Assembly (NCBI GenBank): GCA_964399635.1 | Contig: CAYNRU010000038.1 | Coordinates: 1 to 64,000, forward strand | Direction of reading: 5' to 3' | From: UBA4615 sp964399635 | Lineage (GTDB): Bacteria > Pseudomonadota > Gammaproteobacteria > Burkholderiales > Burkholderiaceae_E | DNA: 64,000 nucleotides | In this document: one piece after another, positions 25,529-34,177 of the stretch | How positions within the stretch are numbered: the first letter of the stretch is position 1 | Layout of the letters: each line of letters begins with the position of its first letter | Position numbers and translations under genes: made by a program | The notes under the pieces: model-generated | What the model was told of the DNA's origin: nothing | What the model saw: only the letters and a program-made list of their open reading frames with translations | Database searches by the model: none

Positions 25529-26543
25529 CGATCTCGAAGCCGAGGTCGATGACCCTCGGCTCCGATGCGTCGGGCGGCGCCCCCGCGCCGCCCGACAGCC
25601 GCTCCACGATCAGCCGCGCCGCGGTGCGCCCGATCCGCTCGCCGTAGATGCGTACCGTGGTGAGTGGCGGGTTCGCGGCGGTGGCGATCTCGAAGTCGCC
25701 GAACCCCGCGATCGCGAGCCGCCCCGGCACGGCCACGCCGAGCCGCTGGCAGGCCTGCACCGCCCCGAACGCGGCGACGTCGTTGACGAGGAACACCGCG
25801 TCGGGCGGCTGCGGCCGGGCCAGCAGCGCCTCGGCCGCGCGCCCGCCGGACGCGATGGTCACCCCGAGCTCCTCGAGCAGCACCACGTCGGGCGCGAGCC
25901 CGAGCTCCGCCATCGCCTGCCGATAGCCGTCGAGCCGCTGCGACGCACGGCGCTCCACCTCCGGCGGCGTGCCCGCGAACGCGATCCGGCGATGGCCCCG
26001 CGCCGCCAGCTCCAGCGTCATCCGGCGCGCCGCCTCCAGGTTCGAGAAGCCCACCACCCGGTCGATCGGCTCGGGGCTCAGGTCCCAGGTCTCCACGACC
26101 GGCAGGCGGCGGTCGCCGAGCAGCGCGCGGACCCGCACCGTGTGCCGCGTGCCGGTCAGCACCACCGCCACCGGCTGCTGGCCGAGCAGGTTCAGCAGGA
26201 TGGTCTCCTCGGCCTCGACCGAATAGCCCGAGCTGGCCAGCAGCAGCTGCAGGCCGTGCGCGCGCAGCCCGTCGGCCAGCCCCTCCGCCGTGTCGGCGAA
26301 GATGGTGTTGCGCAGGGTGGGCACGATGGCGGCGACCATCCGCGAACGCTGCGATTTGAGGGTGCCGGCCGCGAGGTTGGGCACGTAGCCGGTGGCCTCG
26401 ATCGCGGCCCGCACCCGATCGCGGATCTCGGGCGACACACGCTCCGGCGTGCGCAGCGCACGCGAGACGGTGATGGTGCCCACGCCGGCGCGCAGCGCCA
26501 CGTCGGCCATCCTCGGCCGCGCGGCGGGCGGCCGCCCGGTCAT
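25509..26543 (-). CDS. LacI-family transcriptional regulator
   Basis: A 344-residue LacI/GalR regulator. The N-terminal helix-turn-helix reads RMADVALRAGVGTITVSRAL, followed by the hinge YVPNLAAGTLKSQRS and a periplasmic-binding-like effector domain (AAIVPTLRNTIFADTAEG; FLVNDVAAFGAVQACQRLG). It ends the minus-strand group MocE-ferredoxin, desaturase and itself, and a 22-bp palindrome upstream of the desaturase is the likely operator. The effector is unknown; relatives sense sugar acids, so gluconate-like ligands are possible. Confidence 0.9.
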   Translation of the reverse strand: MTGRPPAARPRMADVALRAGVGTITVSRALRTPERVSPEIRDRVRAAIEATGYVPNLAAGTLKSQRSRMVAAIVPTLRNTIFADTAEGLADGLRAHGLQLLLASSGYSVEAEETILLNLLGQQPVAVVLTGTRHTVRVRALLGDRRLPVVETWDLSPEPIDRVVGFSNLEAARRMTLELAARGHRRIAFAGTPPEVERRASQRLDGYRQAMAELGLAPDVVLLEELGVTIASGGRAAEALLARPQPPDAVFLVNDVAAFGAVQACQRLGVAVPGRLAIAGFGDFEIATAANPPLTTVRIYGERIGRTAARLIVERLSGGAGAPPDASEPRVIDLGFEIVIRQSA

Positions 26544-26589
26544 CCGCGCGGGCGGCGTGCGGCGGGCTCGCCGCGGGCCCGGCCGGACA

Positions 26590-26898
26590 TCAGCGGGCGC
26601 GCTCGATCTGCAGCTCGCCGGCCTCGATGCGGACCGGGTAGGTGCGCAGCGCGTCGCAGGCCGGCGGCCCCTCGGCGCGGCCGGTCGGGATGTGGAAGCG
26701 GCCGTTGTGCATCGGGCACTCGATGATGTCGTCCAACACGTAGCCCTCGGCGAGGCGCGCGACCTGGTGCGTGCAGATCCCGTCGGTCACGTAGTGCCGG
26801 CCCGCGATCAGGTAGGCGCAATAGACGTGGCCGTCGTGCTGCACCTCGATGACGTCGTCCTCGGGCACCTCGCTGGCCGCGCACAGCCCGATCCACAT
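26590..26898 (-). CDS. mocE: Rieske [2Fe-2S] ferredoxin, MocE type
   Basis: A 102-residue Rieske ferredoxin. The cluster ligands are Cys-Thr-His-Gln in DGICTHQVA and Cys-Pro-Met-His in ECPMHNGRFH, with the usual spacing. Such ferredoxins deliver electrons to an oxygenase. It lies 13 bp downstream of the desaturase-like gene, and MocE is named after the rhizopine-catabolism gene, where the same pairing occurs. No reductase gene is nearby. Confidence 0.87.
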   Translation of the reverse strand: MWIGLCAASEVPEDDVIEVQHDGHVYCAYLIAGRHYVTDGICTHQVARLAEGYVLDDIIECPMHNGRFHIPTGRAEGPPACDALRTYPVRIEAGELQIERAR

Positions 26899-26911
26899 CG
26901 CCGCAGCCCCG

Positions 26912-27925
26912 TCAGCTGCCCGCGCCGGCGGACGAGCCGGCCGCGGCGGGGACCACCCGCTGCACCACCGCGGTGGGGTCGGTGCGCTGCGCGAGGATCG
27001 TGCGGACGATCTCGACGTGGGCCGCCAGCAGGCCCGGGCTGGGCTCGGGAAGCTGGTCGCGGATCGCGGCGTTGAGCGCCGGCAGCGCGTGGAACGGCAC
27101 CGACGGATAGACGTGGTGCTCGATGTGGTAGTTCATGTTCCAGTACAGGACCCGCGACAGCCAGCTGTTGGTCATCGAGCGCGTGCACAGGCGGTGGTCG
27201 TCGACGTCCTGGCGCATCGCCATGTGCTGCGTCGTGATGAACGAGTACACCGCGAAGGCGCCGGCAAACCGCGGGATGAAGAAGTACAGCATCGGCACCC
27301 AGGTCTGGCCGATCACCGCCCAGGCGATGAGCGCCACGTAGCCGGCGAGCAGGATGCGGGCCTCGCGGACCATGTCGGGCACCTTGGCGTCGGGCAGGTA
27401 CACGCGCTCGCGATCGAGCACGCGGCCGCTCGCGTGGCGCAGCATCAGCCTTGCGCGCGGCAGGAACTCGAGCAGGCCGATGACGTCGCCGAACCAGGTC
27501 CGCAGCTTCACCGGGTTGGTGTAGCCCATCTGCGCGTCGACCTTCCAGTGCCAGGTATAGGTGTGGTGGTGCGAGTGCGCAAAACGCCGGTGGGTCGGCG
27601 ACTCGCCCCACACGAAGGAGCTGATCCACAGGACGGCCTCGTTGAGCCACCGGGTGCGGAACGCGGTGCCGTGCGCGCACTCGTGCGAGGGCGCGTAGGC
27701 AAAGCCCAGCACCACCCCGTAGACGATCACCGCCGGCACCAGCCAGAGCGTGTCCCGGGAGAAGTGGATGCCGACACCGGCCAGCAGCAACAACGCGGCC
27801 CAGATCGCCAGGAACTGCAGGCCCGGCGCGTCGGAGCGCTTCATGAGCCCCTTGAGCACGGCGCGGTCGATGCGGGGCTCCCACCAGGTGCTCTTGACGG
27901 TCTGGACGGGCGGGGCTGATGCCAT
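26912..27925 (-). CDS. Membrane fatty-acid-desaturase-family oxygenase (MocD-like)
   Basis: A 337-residue membrane di-iron enzyme. The three His boxes are HECAHGT, HSHHHTYTW and HIEHHVYPS, with several transmembrane helices around LAIWAALLLLAGVGI and PAVIVYGVVLGFAYA. It probably desaturates, hydroxylates or demethylates a substrate using electrons from the adjacent Rieske ferredoxin. The start ATG 27925 has AGGAG about 7 bases upstream; the frame is open further back to 28009 through the palindrome, which argues against the longer form. The substrate is unknown. Confidence 0.85.
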   Translation of the reverse strand: MASAPPVQTVKSTWWEPRIDRAVLKGLMKRSDAPGLQFLAIWAALLLLAGVGIHFSRDTLWLVPAVIVYGVVLGFAYAPSHECAHGTAFRTRWLNEAVLWISSFVWGESPTHRRFAHSHHHTYTWHWKVDAQMGYTNPVKLRTWFGDVIGLLEFLPRARLMLRHASGRVLDRERVYLPDAKVPDMVREARILLAGYVALIAWAVIGQTWVPMLYFFIPRFAGAFAVYSFITTQHMAMRQDVDDHRLCTRSMTNSWLSRVLYWNMNYHIEHHVYPSVPFHALPALNAAIRDQLPEPSPGLLAAHVEIVRTILAQRTDPTAVVQRVVPAAAGSSAGAGS

Positions 27926-27990
27926 GGCGGTCTCCTGGGTACGGGATGCCGGCCGGGCGTCCCCAGGGGCGTCCGTTGCGGCATCGTCCG

Positions 27991-28012
27991 TCGATGGTAT
28001 CGATACCATCGA
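27991..28012. promoter_or_regulatory. Perfect 22-bp palindrome, probable LacI-family operator
   Basis: The core GATGGTATCGATACCATC is a perfect inverted repeat, extended by two bases at each side to 22 bp, with the central CG typical of LacI-family operators. It lies 66 bp upstream of the desaturase start in a non-coding stretch between that gene and the RraA-like gene. The LacI regulator at the end of the same gene group is the natural candidate to bind it, which would make the operon autoregulated. Confidence 0.7.
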
Positions 28013-28072
28013 GCGCGGTCAACCGTCTCGCCGGGGATGCGGAACCGCCGCGGGCGACGCGCCCGGGCGCGC

Positions 28073-28729
28073 TCAGGCCGGGTCGAGGAAGGGCGGCGTG
28101 CGCAGGCCCTCGGCGACGCGGCGATCCATGTCCGCCTCCGCCGCCCGGATCGCCGGCAGCCGCGCGATCACCTCGTCGAGCCGGCCCTGCGGCACCACGA
28201 CCACGCCGTCCTGGTCGGCCACCAGGACGTCGCCGCTGGCGATGCGCCGTCCGCCCACCAGCACGTCGGCGCCCACTGTCCCAGGGCCGCTGCGGGCCGG
28301 CGAATCGGGCGTGACGCCGACGCAGAACGCCGGCAGGCCGACCGCCCGCAGCCCGGGCAGGTCGCGCACGCAACCGTCGGTCACGAAGCCGACCGCGCCG
28401 CCGTTGCGGGCCATGCCGAGCACCAGGTCGCCGGTCACAGCGCAGCCGGTGTGGCCGCCGGTGGCCGCGACCAGCACGTCGCCGGGCTGCAGCGAGGCCA
28501 GCGCGGCGCACAACGCCAGGTTGTCGGCCGGGCCGTTGTCGCAGGTGAGCGCCACGCCGCAAAAGCTCGACTGCGCAGCGACGGCGGGCTTGATGCGGTG
28601 ATCGAGCGCGGCCGAGCCGCCGAGCGCGTCGACCAGGTAGCCGGTGGGCACCCCGCGCAGCGCCTCGACGCGGTCGGGTGCAGGGCGGCGCCATGGCGTC
28701 AGGGCGATCTTCGGGGCTTCGTCAATCAT
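28073..28729 (-). CDS. RraA-family protein (HMG/oxaloacetate aldolase-like)
   Basis: A 218-residue RraA-like protein. The family contains HMG-type aldolases/oxaloacetate decarboxylases and the RNase E inhibitor RraA. The metal-binding segment reads GFVTDGCVRDLPGLRAVGLP, and GDVLVADQDGVVVVP is a second signature. The extra length over RraA (about 160 residues) and the catabolic neighbours favour the aldolase role. ATG 28729 has GAGG about 8 bases upstream. It is transcribed toward the palindrome and desaturase; the operator lies between them, so it may be a separate unit. Confidence 0.83.
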   Translation of the reverse strand: MIDEAPKIALTPWRRPAPDRVEALRGVPTGYLVDALGGSAALDHRIKPAVAAQSSFCGVALTCDNGPADNLALCAALASLQPGDVLVAATGGHTGCAVTGDLVLGMARNGGAVGFVTDGCVRDLPGLRAVGLPAFCVGVTPDSPARSGPGTVGADVLVGGRRIASGDVLVADQDGVVVVPQGRLDEVIARLPAIRAAEADMDRRVAEGLRTPPFLDPA

Positions 28730-29078
28730 GTCGCGTCCTCGGGTTGCGGCACCCGGGGCACGGGGCCTGCACCGGGATCGGTCGATCCTAGGGCGGCGCG
28801 GCCCGTCCGTCCAGACCGGCCCCCGCGGATCGGCACCGCGCGCCCGCCGGGACGGCCCGGCCCCCCGGGGGGCGGACCTCATCGATTGCAGCCCCGGACG
28901 GACGGACCGGATGCAACGCCGTTGGTGCGCGGCACGCCGATGCGGTACCCTGCGGACCCGGCCGTCCTCAATGACCCACACACGCCCCCACGGGCGACGG
29001 GACGGCCAGACCGGACAGTCCCGGAGACTCTTTGCGCATGACCCGACAGCCAGGCCGCGGACCGCGGCGAAGGCACCC
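28730..29078. other. Gene-free divergent region between RraA-like gene and methyltransferase
   Basis: About 350 bases with no supported gene. Both genes point away from it, so it should hold two promoters. An imperfect inverted repeat GGATCG-GT-CGATCC lies at 28775-28788, close to the RraA-like start, and might be an operator. I see no other structure. Confidence 0.5.
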
Positions 29079-29780
29079 GTGATCCGCACAGCAGACCGAA
29101 GGGTCGCCTCACGGATCGTCCGCTCTCGCGTGCGCCCCGGCGACCGCGCCCACCGCGCCGATGGCGTCGGCTCGTGGCGCGGCGGGCGCGACCCCGCGTC
29201 CGCACCCGCCTCTGCCTCGGCCTGGTCCTTCTTTCGGCTGTGGCTGAGGGACCCGCGGCGGATCGCGGCCATCGCCCCGTCGGGCGCGTCGCTGGCCGCC
29301 GCGATGACCGCCGCGATCGCGCCAACCCATGCGCCGGTCATCGAGCTCGGCCCGGGCACCGGGGTGTTCACGCGCGCCCTCCTCGCCCGCGGCGTGCCCG
29401 AGCACCGGATCGCGCTGGTCGAACTCGGCGACGAGTTCGCCGACGCGCTGCGCCAGCTGTTCCCGCGGGCCACGCTGGTCCGCCAGGACGCGACCCGGCT
29501 CGGGTCGCTGCAGCTGTTCGGCGGCGAGCTGGCGGGGGCGGTCGTGAGCGGCCTGCCGCTGCTGGCGATGACGCTGCGCCAGGTCCGGCGCGTGCTCGAG
29601 GAGGCCTTCTGCCGGCTGCGGCCGGGCGGCGCGTTCTTCCAGTTCACCTACGGGTTCCGCTGCCCGGTGCCGCCGCGCCTGCTCGCCCGGCTCGGGCTGA
29701 AGGCGACCCGCGTGTCGGTGGCGCTGCGCAACCTGCCGCCCGCAGCGGTCTACCGCATCGAGCGGCGCGTGCCTGCCTGA
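29079..29780 (+). CDS. Class I SAM-dependent methyltransferase (PmtA-like)
   Basis: A 233-residue methyltransferase. VIELGPGTGVFTRALL is the SAM-binding motif I, and IALVELGDEFADALR holds the acidic residue for the ribose. The sequence FFRLWLRDPRRIAAIAPSG before motif I is typical of PmtA-like phospholipid N-methyltransferases and KsgA-like relatives. I start at GTG 29079, which has AAGG six bases upstream; GTG 29130 is a shorter option. The N-terminal 45 residues are Arg-rich and may not be conserved. Confidence 0.72.
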   Translation: MIRTADRRVASRIVRSRVRPGDRAHRADGVGSWRGGRDPASAPASASAWSFFRLWLRDPRRIAAIAPSGASLAAAMTAAIAPTHAPVIELGPGTGVFTRALLARGVPEHRIALVELGDEFADALRQLFPRATLVRQDATRLGSLQLFGGELAGAVVSGLPLLAMTLRQVRRVLEEAFCRLRPGGAFFQFTYGFRCPVPPRLLARLGLKATRVSVALRNLPPAAVYRIERRVPA

Positions 29781-29831
29781 GGCGGCCCGACCCAGCGGAC
29801 GGAGTGGTGTTCAGGGGGCGGATGCGCCCGA

Positions 29832-29917
29832 TGGTGCCCGGGGTCGGACTCGAACCGACACGCCCTTTCGAGCAGCAGATTTTGAGTCTGCCGTGGCTAC
29901 CATTACACCACCCGGGC
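29832..29917 (-). tRNA. tRNA-Leu (anticodon CAA)
   Basis: Read on the minus strand, the acceptor stem GCCCGGG pairs with CCCGGGC and is followed by A and an encoded CCA. The anticodon arm GCAGA-CTCAAAA-TCTGC gives anticodon CAA, reading UUG. The variable arm is long (about a dozen bases), as in class II tRNAs, and GGTTCGAGTCC is the T loop. Total length 86 bases. Confidence 0.93.
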
Positions 29918-30067
29918 CGCGCACGCGACGTGCGCCAGGACTGCTGGCGCCGGCAGGATTATACGCGGCAAACCCCCGCCCGACGCTCGCCTTGAGCCAC
30001 GTCAAGGGCCGCCTCGCGCGCACCGGCGACGATACTGCCATCACACACATCGAGGGAGCCTGTGCTC

Positions 30068-30655
30068 ATGGGCCGACGCATCCTGCTGCTCCAGGGCCAT
30101 CCGCATGCGGGCGGGCGGCACCTGTGCCACGCACTGGAGGACGCCTATGCCGAGGGCGCCGCGCAGGCTGGCCACCAGACGCGCCGCGTCGACGTCGGCA
30201 TGCTGGACTTCCCGCTGGTGCGCGACCCCCGGGACTGGGAGCACGGCACGCTGCCCGCGTCACTCGCCGATGCGCAGGCCGCGATCGAGTGGTCCGAGCA
30301 CCTGGTGATCATGTTCCCGCTGTGGCTCGGCGACATGCCGGCGCTGCTCAAGGGCTTCCTCGAGCAGGTCGCGCGCCCCGGCTTCGCATTCGACCGCGAC
30401 GAGACGAATCCCTTCGGCCGAAAGCGCTTGGGCGGGCGCTCGGCGCGCGTGATCGTGTCGATGGGCATGCCGGCGCTGGTGTACCGCTGGCTGTACCGCG
30501 CCCACAGCGTGCGCTCGCTCGAGCGCAACATCCTCGGCTTCGTGGGCTTCTCGCCGATCCAGGAGACGCTGATCGGCGGGGCGGGCGGGCTGTCGCCCGA
30601 GCGCGCGAAGAAGCTGCTCGCGCAGATGCGCCGGCTCGGGCGCGACGCGGCCTGA
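30068..30655 (+). CDS. NAD(P)H dehydrogenase (quinone)-like flavodoxin-fold protein
   Basis: A 195-residue flavodoxin-fold oxidoreductase of the NQO1/MdaB-YwrO type. ILLLQGHPHAGGRHLCHAL is the FMN phosphate-binding region and VIMFPLWLGDMPALLKGFLEQV is the family signature. ATG 30068 has AGGGAG nine bases upstream; GTG 30062 is too close to it. It lies alone after the tRNA gene. Substrate unknown, probably quinones. Confidence 0.83.
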   Translation: MGRRILLLQGHPHAGGRHLCHALEDAYAEGAAQAGHQTRRVDVGMLDFPLVRDPRDWEHGTLPASLADAQAAIEWSEHLVIMFPLWLGDMPALLKGFLEQVARPGFAFDRDETNPFGRKRLGGRSARVIVSMGMPALVYRWLYRAHSVRSLERNILGFVGFSPIQETLIGGAGGLSPERAKKLLAQMRRLGRDAA

Positions 30656-30675
30656 GCCGGGCCCGCAGGCCGTGC

Positions 30676-31365
30676 TCAGCCGGTCGTGGGCACCCGCTGC
30701 GGGCCGGTGTGGCGGGCGTCGATGCCCGAGACCACGTGGACCACGTACTCGGCGATGTTCTTGGCGTGGTCACCGACCCGCTCGATCGACTGCACGACGA
30801 ATACCAGCGCCAGCGCGTCCGACACGCAGGTGGGGTCGGCGGTCATGCGCACGATCAGTTGCGCGATCAGGTCGTCGCGCAGCGCGTCGACATCGGCGTC
30901 GCGTTCGGTCAGCGGCGCCGACACCGTCGCGTCCTGGCGCAGGAACGCCTCGATCGCGGCGCGCAGCATCTCGGTCACGATGTCGGCCATCCGGCCGATC
31001 GGCTCGAAGGGAATCGGCAGCGTCCGGTCGGTGAACTGCTCGGCCTTGAGCGCGATCTTCTTGGCCTCGTCCCCGATCCGCTCCAGGTCGTTGATGCTGT
31101 GGATCACGCCGATGATCTCGCGCAGGTCGACCGCGATCGGCTGACGCTTGGCGATCACCTGGTTGCAGCGCAGGTCGGACTCGACGTGCAGCTGGTTGAC
31201 CACGCGCTCGTCGGCGAGCACCTGCATCGTCAGGCGCAGGTCGCCGTAGCGCACCGCGTCCACCGCACGGACGAACTGCCGCTCGACCAGCCCCCCCATC
31301 GTCGTGATGGCGCTGCGCATCGCGTCGATGTCCGTGTCGAACTGCCTGTAGGTGTGATCGGTCAT
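30676..31365 (-). CDS. phoU: Phosphate signalling protein PhoU, pst-operon copy
   Basis: A 229-residue PhoU. It has INDLERIGDEAKKIALK in the first half and VQSIERVGDHAKNIAEYVV in the second, the two PhoU metal-binding helix motifs. It is the last gene of pstSCAB-phoU, 34 bp after pstB. It differs clearly from the second copy near phoR apart from the core motifs. In E. coli this gene's role is to restrain PhoR signalling when phosphate is plentiful. Confidence 0.95.
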   Translation of the reverse strand: MTDHTYRQFDTDIDAMRSAITTMGGLVERQFVRAVDAVRYGDLRLTMQVLADERVVNQLHVESDLRCNQVIAKRQPIAVDLREIIGVIHSINDLERIGDEAKKIALKAEQFTDRTLPIPFEPIGRMADIVTEMLRAAIEAFLRQDATVSAPLTERDADVDALRDDLIAQLIVRMTADPTCVSDALALVFVVQSIERVGDHAKNIAEYVVHVVSGIDARHTGPQRVPTTG

Positions 31366-31399
31366 CGTCGTTCCGGTGGTGGCGTGCGCTGCGCGCGCT

Positions 31400-32230
31400 T
31401 CAGCCGAAGCGGCCGGTGATGTAATCCTCGGTGGCCTTGCGCGTCGGCTTGATGAAGATCTGGTTGGTCTCGCCGAACTCGATCAGCTCGCCGATGTACA
31501 TGTAGGCGGTGTAGTCGGAGATCCGCGCCGCCTGCTGCATGTTGTGCGTGACGATGGCGATGGTGTAGTCGGACTTCAGCTCGTTGACCAGCTCCTCGAC
31601 CTTGGCCGTGGAGATCGGGTCGAGGGCGCTGGTCGGCTCGTCGAGCAGCAGCACCTCCGGCTTGACCGCGACCATCCGCGCGATGCACAGCCGCTGCTGC
31701 TGCCCGCCCGACAGCGACAGGCCGCTCTGCTGAAGCTTGTCCTTGACCTCGTCCCACAGCGCGGCCTTGCGCAGCGACCACTCCACGCGCTCGTCCATCT
31801 GGCGCTGCGTCAGGTTCTCGTACAGCCGAACGCCGAAGGCGATGTTCTCGAAGATCGTCATCGGGAACGGCGTGGGCTTCTGGAACACCATGCCGACCTT
31901 TGCGCGCAGCAGGTTGACGTCCTGGTCGCGCGAAAGCACGTTGCGGCCGTTGAACAGGATCTCGCCCTCGGCGCGCTGGCCGGGGTACAGGTCGAACATC
32001 CGGTTGAAGGTGCGCAGCAGGGTCGACTTGCCGCAGCCCGAGGGCCCGATGAAGGCGGTCACCTTGTGGCGCGCGATGTCGAGCGACACCTTCTTCAGGC
32101 CCTGGAACTTGCCGTAGTAGAAGTCGAGATTACGGATCTGCATTGCCGCGTCGATCTCGCCGTTCGCAGCCTTCACGTTCCCCGCCGCAGTAGCAACCGC
32201 GCCGCCCATCTTGATGCCGATGTCGTTCAT
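31400..32230 (-). CDS. pstB: Phosphate ABC transporter ATPase PstB
   Basis: The cytoplasmic ATPase of the Pst high-affinity phosphate importer. Walker A is GPSGCGKSTLL, the ABC signature LSGGQQQRL, Walker B VLLLDEPTSALDP, and the H-loop THNMQQ. GMVFQKPTPFPMTIFENI is the Q-loop and PstB-specific. 276 residues with a short N-terminal extension (about 29 residues) ahead of MQIRNLDFYYG, the probable core start. Confidence 0.97.
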   Translation of the reverse strand: MNDIGIKMGGAVATAAGNVKAANGEIDAAMQIRNLDFYYGKFQGLKKVSLDIARHKVTAFIGPSGCGKSTLLRTFNRMFDLYPGQRAEGEILFNGRNVLSRDQDVNLLRAKVGMVFQKPTPFPMTIFENIAFGVRLYENLTQRQMDERVEWSLRKAALWDEVKDKLQQSGLSLSGGQQQRLCIARMVAVKPEVLLLDEPTSALDPISTAKVEELVNELKSDYTIAIVTHNMQQAARISDYTAYMYIGELIEFGETNQIFIKPTRKATEDYITGRFG

Positions 32231-32255
32231 GATCGATCCGGTGTCCGGGGATGGG

Positions 32256-33128
32256 TCAAGCCTGCACCTTGTTGCGGAACAGCACGCGCGCCAGGATGTT
32301 GATGCTGAGAACGAGCAGCGCGATCAGCGCAGCGCCCCCCCAGGCGAGCTTCTGCCAGTCCTCGTAGGGGCTCATCGCGAAGTTGTAGATCACAACCGGC
32401 AGGTTCGCCATCGGCCGCGACATGTCGGTGCTGAAGAACTGGTTGTTCAGCGCCGTGAAAAGCAACGGTGCGGTCTCGCCGATCATCCGCGCCACCGCGA
32501 GCAGCACCCCGGTGATGACCCCGCCGCGCACCGCGCGCAACGTGATCGACAGACTGACCTTCCAGCGCGGTGCGCCGAGCGCGAAGGCCGCCTCGCGCAG
32601 GCTGCTGGGCACGAGGTTCAGCATGTTCTCCGTGGTCCGCACCACCACCGGGATCGCGATCAGCGACAGCGCGAGCGAACCCGCCCAGCCGGAGAAATGC
32701 TTGACGGTCGCGACTGCAAGCGCAAACACGAACAGCCCGACGACGATCGAGGGCGCCGACAGCATGACGTCCACGACGAACCGGGTAGCCTGTGCGAAGC
32801 GCGACTCGCGGCCGAACTCCGCCAGGTAGACACCGGCGAGGATGCCGATCGGCGTCGAGACCAGCGTCGCGAAGCCCACGATCATCAGGCTGCCGACGAT
32901 CGCATTGGCCATGCCGCCCCCGGCGGAGCCCGGCGCCGGCGTGCTCTTGGTGAAGAAATCGATATCGAGCGCGGACAGGCCGTTGATCGCGAGCGTCCAC
33001 AGGATCCAGGTCAGGCCGATCAGTCCGATCGCCATCGAGATGCTCGACAGCGCCAGACCGACGGCGTTGGTGAGCTTGCGGCGACGATACAGGCCGGTGT
33101 TGAAGGCGGTGTCGGGCAGTGCACTCAT
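32256..33128 (-). CDS. pstA: Phosphate ABC transporter permease PstA
   Basis: A 290-residue inner-membrane permease with about six helices. The EAA-like cytoplasmic loop is EAAFALGAPRWKVSLSITL, which docks with PstB. Helices include ISMAIGLIGLTWILWTLAI and APSIVVGLFVFALAV. It is adjacent to pstC (10 bp) and pstB (25 bp), in the expected order. Confidence 0.96.
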   Translation of the reverse strand: MSALPDTAFNTGLYRRRKLTNAVGLALSSISMAIGLIGLTWILWTLAINGLSALDIDFFTKSTPAPGSAGGGMANAIVGSLMIVGFATLVSTPIGILAGVYLAEFGRESRFAQATRFVVDVMLSAPSIVVGLFVFALAVATVKHFSGWAGSLALSLIAIPVVVRTTENMLNLVPSSLREAAFALGAPRWKVSLSITLRAVRGGVITGVLLAVARMIGETAPLLFTALNNQFFSTDMSRPMANLPVVIYNFAMSPYEDWQKLAWGGAALIALLVLSINILARVLFRNKVQA

Positions 33129-33138
33129 CGATGCCTCC

Positions 33139-34149
33139 TCAGATGCCGGCGCGGCGCGTGCCGCGCGCGGTCAGCCACTTGGCGATCGCGAGCACCACCA
33201 CCGTAATCACGAACAGCAGCAGTCCGAGCGCGAACAGCGCCGGTACGTGCAGCACCGGATCGGCCTCGGCGAATTCGTTGGCCAACGTCGAGGCGATCGA
33301 GTTGCCCGGCGCGAACAGGCTGCCGGAGAGTCGGTTGGCGTTGCCGATCACGAAGGTCACCGCCATCGTCTCGCCGAGCGCGCGGCCCAGGCCCAGCATG
33401 ATCCCGCCGATCACCCCGACCCGGGTGTAGGGCAGCACCACGTTGCGCACCACCTCCCAGGTCGTGCTGCCCAGCCCGTAGGCGGACTCCTTGAGCACCG
33501 GCGGGACGGTCTCGAAGACGTCGCGCATCACCGATGCCGTGAAGGGGATCACCATCAGCGCCAGCACCATGCCGGCCGTGAAGACCCCGATACCCAGCGG
33601 CGGCCCCGAGAAGATCGGCAACCCGGTGGCGATCAGCATCGGCTGCACGTACTGCTGGAACAGCGGCGCCAGGATGAACAGGCCCCAGATGCCGTAGATG
33701 ATCGAGGGCACGCCGGCGAGCAGCTCGATCGCGGTACCGAGCGGCCGCCGCAGCCACAACGGGCAGGTCTCAGTGAGGAACAGCGCGATGCCGAAGCTGA
33801 TCGGCACCGCGAACAGCAGTGCGATCGCCGAGGTGATCAAGGTGCCGTAGATCGCGATCACCGCACCGTAGACGTCGTCCGACGGGCTCCAGGTCGTCCC
33901 GGCCAGGAAACCGAGCCCGAACTTCTGGAAGACCGGCGCCGCCTCGTAGAGCAGCGACCCCAGGATGCCGACCATCGCCAGCAGCACCAGCCCGGCGAAC
34001 ACGAAGGTCATGCGCTCGAACCAGCGGTCCTGCTGGGCGAACTTGGCGACCCGCGCGGCGAGCTCCGCCTGGACGGTGGCGGAGCTGCGCACCGTGTCGT
34101 CCTCTCGCTTTCCCGTCTGTCCGATCGTGGAACCCACTGAGGAACTCAT
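33139..34149 (-). CDS. pstC: Phosphate ABC transporter permease PstC
   Basis: A 336-residue inner-membrane permease. ELLAGVPSIIYGIWG and LKESAYGLGSTTWEVVRNVV (cytoplasmic EAA-type loop) are PstC signatures, with helices around VFAGLVLLAMVGILGSLL. It pairs with PstA to form the phosphate channel. A hairpin in the gap to pstS may lower its expression relative to PstS. Confidence 0.96.
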   Translation of the reverse strand: MSSSVGSTIGQTGKREDDTVRSSATVQAELAARVAKFAQQDRWFERMTFVFAGLVLLAMVGILGSLLYEAAPVFQKFGLGFLAGTTWSPSDDVYGAVIAIYGTLITSAIALLFAVPISFGIALFLTETCPLWLRRPLGTAIELLAGVPSIIYGIWGLFILAPLFQQYVQPMLIATGLPIFSGPPLGIGVFTAGMVLALMVIPFTASVMRDVFETVPPVLKESAYGLGSTTWEVVRNVVLPYTRVGVIGGIMLGLGRALGETMAVTFVIGNANRLSGSLFAPGNSIASTLANEFAEADPVLHVPALFALGLLLFVITVVVLAIAKWLTARGTRRAGI

Positions 34150-34177
34150 TGTAGCTTCTTTTTCGCCGTAAGAAGAA

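Noticed and set aside
28775..28788. Inverted repeat GGATCG-GT-CGATCC as a second LacI site
   Set aside because: The half-sites differ from the strong 22-bp palindrome, lack its symmetric centre, and short GATC-type repeats are expected in this base composition.
28730..29130. A longer N terminus for the methyltransferase, reaching back to 28644
   Set aside because: The upstream peptide is Arg-rich and unlike the family, and would overlap the RraA-like gene; the GTG at 29079 has a ribosome site.
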